Part shown: piece by piece, positions 1 to 5,295 of the stretch
How the letters are laid out: every line of letters begins with the position of its first letter
How positions within the stretch are numbered: position 1 is the stretch's first letter
Assembly (NCBI GenBank): GCA_021803885.1
Contig: JAJZKY010000390.1
Span: forward strand, 1-5,295
From: Planctomycetota bacterium
GTDB lineage: Bacteria; Planctomycetota; Phycisphaerae; WQYP01; JAJZKY01
Direction: 5' to 3'
Length of the DNA stretch: 5,295 bases
Program-made: the position numbers and the translations under genes
Notes under the pieces: generated by a model
The model's database searches: none
The model's input: only the letters and a program-made list of their open reading frames with translations
Told to the model about the DNA's origin: nothing

Positions 1-746
1 ACAATACCGCCGCTGTTACCGGAGGAAGCAATGGATTCAATGGTAATGGAACCATTGGAATTTGTATCGCTGGTATTAATGCTGCTGGCGGTAGCTCCGG
101 TTCCAAATAAGCCCAGTTGAATATTTCCGCCGCCCGACGCATCCGCCAAGAAGTTACCGCCGCCGGTGTTGACATTCAGGCCAACATCAATGGCGTAAGC
201 TCCAGAGGCATAGGCCTGAGAGGACGTCAGACTTACAGAGAGAGCTTGGGCCGCGTTGGTTGAACGATTCACTCCGGACAGCGAGCCGGTCAGGGTGATT
301 TCCCCGCCGGCGTTGATGACAAATGAACCCGTTGAGCCGGCTTCTTCAACCAGCGTCGTTCCGCTGAAGGTCTGTGCACCGCTGGTGGTGGAGGCAAAGT
401 TTCCGTTACCGGAATACAACTGAATTTGCCCGCTGGTGTCGGTAACGCTTAAAGAGGATAAAGCGTTACTGCCGGTGGCAAAGGTAAAGTTGGGTCCAAA
501 CACAATATCGCCGGAATTATCAATCACGGTCAGACCGGCGGTTACTCCGGCAGCGGTGCTGATGGATGGCGCGGTGCCACTGCCGTTGAGTTGGATCTCA
601 CCAGAACCGGATTCAACGAGGGTTGTGGGCGCATAAAGCACGATATTGGAGTTATAGATTTGGCCATTGCCATTGGTGGTTAAGGTAACCGGTGTAGTTG
701 AACCGCTGGTACCAAAATCAATTTCACTGCCGGAGAAGGCAAGACT
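1..746 (-). other. C-terminal-side beta-repeat region with 'GAQTFSG' motif
   Basis: Residues 1517-1764 shift from oligoglycine repeats to longer strand-turn units: TNGNGQIYNSNIVLYAP, GSGEIQLNGSG, NSGDIVFGPNFTF, TSGQIQLYSGNGNF, then SGAQTFSGTTLVEEAG with Gln at 1641, GGEITLTGSLSG, GGNIQLGLFG and NGSITIES. The 'GAQTxxG...TTL...G.I.xxG' pattern is common in the central repeats of giant FHA-like and beta-strand-repeat exoproteins, which is a recalled family pattern. The frame is still open at the lower window edge, so the protein continues past position 1. Confidence 0.6.
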
Positions 747-3700
747 GCCGGCGGAGCCGGCGTTGCCACCGCCGGATGTGCCACCAGCACCAGTGCCGCT
801 ACCGCCAGCCCCATTGGGTCCGGGTTCGCCGGATGGAACCGCACTTCCACCGCCTAGGTAAACGGTTACGCCATCGCTGAAAATACCTCCGGAAACTCTG
901 GGAGCACCGGTTAACGCAACGCCGCCACCAGCATAGCTGGCTCCGGAAACGCCGCCGTTGGCACCACCGCCGCCGCCGGAAGTCAAGGTCTGCGAGTTCG
1001 CCGTCAGGGAAGCACTGTATCCACCGCCACCACCAAAGCTGCTATTGGTGGGTACATCCTGTACGGAGGTGAAGGAATTGTTACCGGCGAATAAAATTTT
1101 GCCACTGCCGGAATTAATGGCGATGGCACCTCCGCCGTTACCACTGGCGATAATTGAAGCTCCACTTACAGTGACATTGCCACTGCTGCTGGCAACCAGT
1201 ACCGCACCACCGCCGCCGAATCCTCCGCCAGAAGTATTGATAGTGCTGCCGCTGCCGAGATCAACTTGCAAGCTGGCACCAGATGCAAGGCTGTTAATGG
1301 AAGCGGGAATCGTCGCACCGGTGGTGTTGGTGGAGAAAATTGCCACACCACCACCGCCCCCGTAAGCGCTGCTGGAGTTGATATTTGCCTGTGTTACGTT
1401 GATCCAGCCGCCGGATGCAATCGACACACCGCCGCCGCCACCCTTGCCGCTATTGATCCCGCCGCGAGCGGATATGCCGCCTGCGGCAAGGTTCACGCCG
1501 ATGCTACCATATACGTCAATATCGCCGGCACCGGTATTACCATCAACATCAAATGCAAAGCCGGTGGGTGAGGCAAGGTCGATGGTAACAACGCCATACG
1601 GCGCGTATACCGAAACATAACCGCCGTGGGACGTCAGGCTGCTGGCCTGCAGCAGCCCGGTTCCCGCAATGGTCACACCCGGCGCGCCGACGACTGTGCC
1701 AGTACCGACATTCTGGATTGAAATATTGCCCGCTGAGCTGGAAGAGGTTGAATTGATTGTGCCATTTTCCGAGATACTTCCCGGTGATGCACTGGTGGCC
1801 GAGGTATAGGTGCCGTTCAGAACCGCTTCGGAGAATATCGAAACCGGCCCACCCGAAGATTGGATACTGCTGGAAGTCCCGATATAAACATTTAAGCCGG
1901 CGTTGGGTGTTCCAGTAGCACCGACGGCACTCGTGTTGCCGATGCTGGAATAAGATCCAATCGCGATCGCTCCGGGTTGGGCAGTGGAAGATCCTCCGGA
2001 TTTAATATCGGCGTAAGCGCCGATGCTCACATAGCCGGCGCTGCCTGCAAGATTCTTCAACCCGGCGGTGTTGGGCGCGCTGAAAGGCACCACTGGCGGA
2101 GCCGGTGGAGGGGTCACCGGGACGATCGCCGTTGTGGCGGTGTTGATGGTCAACAGTGCACTGGTCATTCCACCGCTGGGATCGCCCGTTGGAGACGCCA
2201 CTGATTCAATGATCACCGGATTGGGCACAACTGAGGTTGATTGCGCGGCGAGAATTCCGAAATTACTACCGATACTGATATTCCCGGCGCTTCCAAGGTA
2301 ATTGCCTGATACAATATCTACCTGTTCGTATGCATGAATGAAGCTTTCCACGGCAAAATTGGTGGGTTGGCTGGTGGATGAAATGGGGTTGGTCACGTTG
2401 GCAAAGGAAATATTGCCGCTCGTGTAACCGGCCGTTGGGTTGGCACTTAGATTCAGGGACGTAACCGCAACGTCGAAACCAGTCAGCTTGCCGCCCTCAT
2501 CAAAGGAAATATTTCCGGCGTTGCCGGTGGTGCCAACTGAAGCAACTGACACTTCGCCGCCGGGAGATGCCGAAAGGTATACGGACTGGCCCACGACGAT
2601 ATTACCCGCGTTGCCCGATGGGTTCTCAGCGAGAATTGAGACTCCACCGCCCTGTACCGTGTAGCCTGCGGAACTAATGAGGCCCGTGGCAGAGGTAAAA
2701 AGGTTGGAAGTAGTTCCCGGAGCCGGGCCACCCATGTAGATGTTCCCGCCGTTGGATGCCACAAGCTCAAAGCCCGTATAGTGAATGGCAGTGGCGGTAT
2801 CCTGATACCCGCCTGCGGAATTGATTTCCGTCACCGGAGTGTAACCTCCGGTTGCGTAAATCGCCTGGTCCGGCACAACCGTCCCGTCCACGGTAATAGC
2901 GTTATTCGGCTGACCGTTCAGAGTGCCGGGAGCCGGTGAAATTAATGTCAGCGGTGCTGTATAGTCGCCGGTTTGATTGAATGGACCGTAGAGATAAGCT
3001 TCAAGATCAATATCACCGGCCACAGATCCGGAGAGTGATTCGGTGTTAATGGTCACGGCACCGGGCCAAAATGGCGCGCCGGAACCGATGTTATTCGTGT
3101 TGGCATCAACGACGGCACCTTGCAGATAGATATTCCCTGTGGTAGTACCGTAGAAGAAGCCCTCGCCAAATGGAATATCAAAATTTGGCTTGCTGACACT
3201 GGGGCCAGCGGCAAGCTGAATTTGGCCCAATGCGGTGGTCAGCGTATCTGTTTGGCCGGCTACAGGGATGAATTGCGACGAGGTAAGCGCCGTTCCCGCG
3301 TTTGCGGTCCAGTTCAACAGCGGCACATTCTGACCGAGGGTGTATTGATAACGAATATCACCCGCGGCAGTGGTGGTAACCAAACTGTCCACGCCGGGAG
3401 CCACACCGTCAACAGTACCGTCAAGGGTAATGCTCCCCGCCGCGGTGCTGCCAGTGTCTGAAAGAGTTGCCGTAGCGGCCGGGGTTACGCCCTGCGTGCC
3501 GCCGATGATAATATCACCGACGATGTAGGGCGCAGATTTATAACCGGTGGGGGTTGGTTCGCCCGGAGGTTGCAGCGCGTTTTCATAATCCTGCCCGCCA
3601 CCGTCGGAGGTAACGGTCGGTTGTATGGTGGTATACGAGCCACCACCATTGGATTGCAGATAGCTTTCAAAATAGGTATTAAATGCGTTGAATTCGGCCA

Positions 3701-5295
3701 AACCAGCGACACCCGCCACGGCACCGTTTGCGGCGGTGCCGGTACTGCTTGGTCCGCCGGTGAAGGTATATGCAGGTCTGAACTCGATGGTAATTCCACC
3801 ACCCGCCAGCGCGGTCTGGCTGGCACCGCCGACGTACGACGCCGAGCCACCACCACCACCAGCAATGGTCCATGTCACCGCCAATGGCTTTGTCCCCACG
3901 GCAATCCCGATACCGCCGCCTGTACCCAAACCCGTGACAACTGGCCCGATTTGTGCGGTGCGAATTGTATTTTGGCCGGCTAAGATCAGAAAGCCGTCGC
4001 CAGCGGGGTACGGGCCCAAAATCTGCGCGTTGCCATTGGGGGCGATAGTTTGTGGATTAATGGGCTGGTAGAAGTATCCAGCAGTGCCGCCGCCGGGCCA
4101 TACCTGAAATGTTCCGCCGCCGTTGCCTTCCGCATTAACGGTAATATTTTCCAGTGCAATTTGACCGTTGGTCTGACCGCTGGCCGCCGAGGTCACAATC
4201 GCGATGGCACCACCGCCGCCGTACGCCCCAACACCGCGCGTACCGCCGGTTGCACCTTGTGCTCCATTGGCGCTTAGGGTAGTGCCTGATAGCACAATAT
4301 TTCCAATAGTAGAGAAAATCGCCATGGCACCACCGCCGGTACCCGGGCCTACGCCGGATGAGCTTATGTTAACCGTGCCAATGTAAATGGACGTACCTGC
4401 AGGCGGGCCGCTGGCTTCGATGGTCATTGATCCGCCGCCGGAAAGCAATCCGCCCGGACCAGGCGTCGCGGGCGTACCGCTGACACCCGCAATGTCGACA
4501 TTCGCACCAGCATTAAGCGCCAGACTACCGCCACCTAACGTACCGCTGGTATTAACAGCCCAAGTAGCGGTCGAATCAACGGTAATACTACCGCCAGTTG
4601 TGTTCGCGGAAAAATTACCGCCCACGCTGGACGATGAAAAAGTGCTCACGAAGCCAGCACCATTGGTCGTTCCTGTACCACCAATATAAATATTACCGGC
4701 AGCATCCAGGTTGACATTCATTATGCCCGCCCCGGTGGATACGATGGTGCCTTCAATACCAATATCATTCGACGAAACTAGCTTGAGTGTGATGTTGGAG
4801 CCGGCCGGAATAATCGGGTTGATCGTCACCCCAGACAATAGGGTGATATCGCCCTTATCTGTGCCAATATCCGGCCCCGTAACCGGCGTACTGCTGACTG
4901 TCACATTGTCGCCGGCGGTTAAGGCCGCCGTAATCGCAGCCGCCGATACTGTCGCGGGACTCGGAGCTGCCCCAGTCGGTGAAAACTCCGTCGTTCCCGC
5001 AACGGGCGTAGTAGTGCCAATGTTGGCGGATGTGGCGCCGGTTATCTGCACGTTGACTGGATCCAGCAGCCATTCTCCCCCCGCCCCGCCGCCGGCTCCC
5101 GCGGTCAAAATCGTTGCCGTCGGGGATACTGTCAGTGCGGCACCGGAGGTATCCACTAACCCGCCTGCCCCGCTGACTGTGGCACTGGCGTTTAACAGCG
5201 CATCGGCCCCGATATAGTCATAATTGCTGGCATCGCTGTAACCTGTGGCGGAAGTTGGATCCGCTTTCACGCCAATAAGTATCTTGCCGCCCCCG
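1..5295 (-). CDS. Giant filamentous-haemagglutinin-like beta-helix adhesin/exoprotein, internal fragment (partial at both ends)
   Basis: One minus-strand frame, with codons beginning at position 5294 and ending at position 3, runs 1,764 codons without a stop. Start and stop both lie outside the window. The translation is dominated by Gly, Ser, Thr, Ala and Asn with alternating hydrophobic strands. Short GNI/GDI/GNV motifs recur, for example at residues 851, 898, 928, 961 and 1005, as expected for stacked coils of a right-handed beta-helix. No cysteine was found, and I counted only 12 Lys and 7 Arg, giving an acidic protein typical of exported adhesins. A GEWLLDP module at residues 73-79 links it to long FHA-like exoproteins. 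In that family an N-terminal TPS domain is recognised by an outer-membrane TpsB transporter. That domain would lie beyond position 5295 and was not seen. The likely role is surface attachment, aggregation or biofilm formation, which is family inference. An S-layer-like or autotransporter protein is an alternative. The reading frame is near certain, the general class is likely, and the ligand is unknown. Confidence 0.9.
747..1034 (-). repeat. Glycine-rich low-complexity tract
   Basis: Residues 1421-1516 contain two runs of five glycines (1421-1425 and 1440-1444), then shorter GGG clusters. A Gly/Ala/Ser/Asn-only stretch follows GEPGPNG at 1489-1495, in the style of GAGGSGTGAGGTSGGG. Short strands such as GVTVYLGGG lie between. 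It resembles the Gly-rich loops of PGRS-like and FHA-like exoproteins. It is probably a flexible surface loop or turn-rich coils, with no recognised domain. The low complexity also makes this DNA prone to slippage and assembly error. Confidence 0.55.
1095..1445 (-). repeat. Gly-anchored beta-helix repeat block B (about four protein repeats)
   Basis: Residues 1284-1400 hold four units opening with oligoglycine: GGGGGVSIAS (1285-1294), GGGGGVAIFST (1312-1322), GGGGAVLVASS (1360-1370) and GGGAIAINSG (1387-1396). The first residue after the Gly run sits at 1290, 1317, 1364 and 1390, giving spacings of 27, 47 and 26. This agrees with one coil of roughly 26-27 residues and one double-length unit. 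The strand consensus (GGG, Ala or Val, any residue, Ile or Leu) matches block A, nearly 1,000 residues toward the N-terminus. This suggests a repeated structural module within one protein. Confidence 0.65.
1446..2084 (-). other. Second beta-helix coil region, between the hinge and repeat block B
   Basis: Residues 1071-1283 continue the coil pattern with AGYVSIGAYADI, GAIAIGSYSSIGN, GLNVYIGTSSSI, GGPVSIFSEAVL, AGNISIQNV, GGYVSVYAPYGVVTI and AGDIDVYGSIGV. Several units share an 'IGxxSSI' flavour. A DVDGNTGAGDID segment (1249-1260) carries Asp/Asn at alternating positions, as in some calcium-binding loops. No domain beyond beta-helix coils could be named. Confidence 0.55.
2085..2114 (-). other. 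Proline-rich hinge (TPPPAPPVVP)
   Basis: Residues 1061-1070 read TPPPAPPVVP, the densest proline cluster in the fragment. Strand-like sequence lies on the N-terminal side (LLTINTATTAIVPV), and AGYVSIGAYADI-type coils resume shortly after it. Such a segment cannot continue a beta-helix. It therefore probably acts as a flexible or extended linker, or a protruding loop, between two beta-helical parts. Confidence 0.55.
2115..3524 (-). other. Central beta-helix coil region with AGNI-type motifs
   Basis: Residues 591-1060 form a long run of beta-helix-like coils. Recurrent turn-strand motifs include AAGDIRYQ, TGNIYLQG, AGDIDLEAYL, GGNIYMGG (Asn 851), AGNIVVGQ (Asn 898), AGNISFDE (Asn 928), SGNISFAN (Asn 961) and AGNISIGS (Asn 1005). 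Spacings between the last five Asn residues are 47, 30, 33 and 44. Glycine runs are shorter here than in the flanking repeat blocks, and the coils are more divergent. Aromatic residues are scattered, with for example FFYG and PFWPG near the N-terminal end of the region. A structural shaft role is inferred; no catalytic motif was seen. Confidence 0.6.
3525..3701 (-). other. Atypical aromatic-rich and Pro-rich insert in the beta-helix
   Basis: Residues 532-590 break the Gly/Thr/Ser strand pattern. The start, LAEFNAFNTYFESYLQ (residues 531-547), is rich in Phe/Tyr and could form an amphipathic helix. It is followed by SNGGGSYTTIQPT, by GGGQDYENALQ (565-575), and then by the proline-containing PPGEPTPTGYKSAPY (576-590). 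Strand-like sequence resumes at IVGDIIIGG (591-599). It may be a loop or small domain projecting from the shaft, or a junction between two helix segments. No known domain was recognised. Confidence 0.45.
4110..4442 (-). repeat. Gly-anchored beta-helix repeat block A (about three protein repeats)
   Basis: Residues 285-395 contain three imperfect units, each opening with GGG followed by a small residue and a short hydrophobic strand: GGGSMTIEAS (286-295), GGGAMAIFST (320-329) and GGGGAIAIVTS (359-369). Each continues with a second strand such as SIYIG, GNIVLSG or GQIALEN and ends in a Gly-rich turn. The small residue after the Gly run sits at 289, 323 and 363, giving spacings of 34 and 40 residues. 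At DNA level the last two units share a 15-base identical stretch starting at 4204 and 4324. The pattern fits one to two beta-helix coils per unit, with the oligoglycine at a tight turn. The repeats are within the reading frame and are not a mobile element. Confidence 0.65.
4821..5294 (-). other. FHA-like 'VDTSG...GEWLLDP' module of the giant protein
   Basis: Residues 1-158 of the fragment hold an ordered set of landmarks. These are GGKILIG (2-8), YIGADALLNASA (27-38), GGLVDTSGAAL (44-54), GEWLLDPVNVQI (73-84), the helical-looking AITAALTAGDNVTVSS (120-135) and GDITLLSGVTI (148-158). The same order is known from very long FHA-like proteins: a GG.VxIGG strand, then TYVGADA, then GGFVETSG, then WLLDP.(N/D)VTI, then an AL..GT.VTI segment and a GDI strand. 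This is the strongest family signature in the window. The family usually has V.VW between the YVGADA and ETSG elements; here that element is absent and the two are separated by only a few residues. The module probably forms part of the continuous beta-helix shaft. The family link rests on recalled motif patterns, not on a search. Confidence 0.75.

Noticed and set aside
958..1365. Plus-strand proline-rich frame (repeated PPPPP runs)
   Set aside because: The proline runs are the exact antisense of oligoglycine runs in repeat block B and the Gly-rich tract. A shadow frame explains it fully.
1020..1450. Short CCG/CCA trinucleotide runs that look like microsatellites
   Set aside because: Each run is only about five codons long, mixes GGC, GGT and GGA, and stays in frame. 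They are better explained as oligoglycine protein motifs than as phase-variable DNA repeats.
381..3863. Chi-like octamers (GCTGGTGG at 381-388; its complement at 781-788, 925-932 and 3856-3863)
   Set aside because: They arise from Ala-Gly-Gly and similar codons in a Gly-rich gene, occur in both orientations, and give no evidence of a recombination function here.
3485..3873. Minus-strand frames with Trp-rich or Arg-rich products
   Set aside because: They overlap the main reading frame in the wrong phase. The tryptophan run is the frame-shifted reading of repeated GGT glycine codons.
4711..5217. Plus-strand open frame of 168 codons, the longest start-to-stop frame on that strand
   Set aside because: It lies wholly antisense to the continuous minus-strand frame, including the GEWLLDP module. 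Its product is low-complexity Pro/Val/Ala sequence without a recognisable domain, as expected from reading Gly/Ala/Thr codons backwards.
1..5295. CRISPR array, transposon ends, tRNA/rRNA or intergenic regulatory sites
   Set aside because: There are no regularly spaced near-identical repeats, no terminal inverted repeats and no RNA gene signatures. The entire window is coding, leaving no intergenic space for promoters or terminators.

Overview
The whole 5,295-base window lies inside one very large minus-strand gene. Read on the minus strand from position 5294 down to position 3, a single frame stays open for 1,764 codons with no stop. It is open at both window edges, so neither the start codon nor the stop codon is present. 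The residue numbers used here count from the upstream window edge (position 5294 = first base of residue 1), not from the real N-terminus.

The product is a fragment of a giant secreted or surface-exposed beta-helix protein of the filamentous-haemagglutinin-like / beta-strand-repeat adhesin type. The evidence is extreme Gly/Ser/Thr/Ala/Asn richness, dozens of short GNI, GDI or GNV strand motifs, no cysteine, very few Lys/Arg, and a recognisable 'YIGADA ... GGLVDTSG ... GEWLLDP' module typical of long exoproteins with a two-partner-secretion-type N-terminal domain. The host is therefore most likely a Gram-negative bacterium, probably a proteobacterium. G+C estimated by eye is in the mid-fifties percent, and nothing here fixes the genus.

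Layout from the N-terminal side (high coordinates) to the C-terminal side (low coordinates): the FHA-like VDTSG/WLLDP module (about 4821-5294); a first block of Gly-anchored repeats (about 4110-4442); an atypical aromatic and proline-containing stretch (about 3525-3701); a long run of AGNI-type beta-helix coils (about 2115-3524); a Pro-rich hinge (2085-2114); more coils (about 1446-2084); a second block of Gly-anchored repeats (about 1095-1445); a Gly-rich low-complexity tract (about 747-1034); and a final beta-repeat region with a 'GAQTFSG' motif (1-746).

There is no intergenic DNA, so no promoter, terminator, RNA gene, mobile element or CRISPR array is supported. The plus-strand reading frames, many of them proline-rich, are antisense shadows of glycine codons. 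I see no new multi-gene system. The points of interest are the internal architecture and unusual segments of this giant protein.
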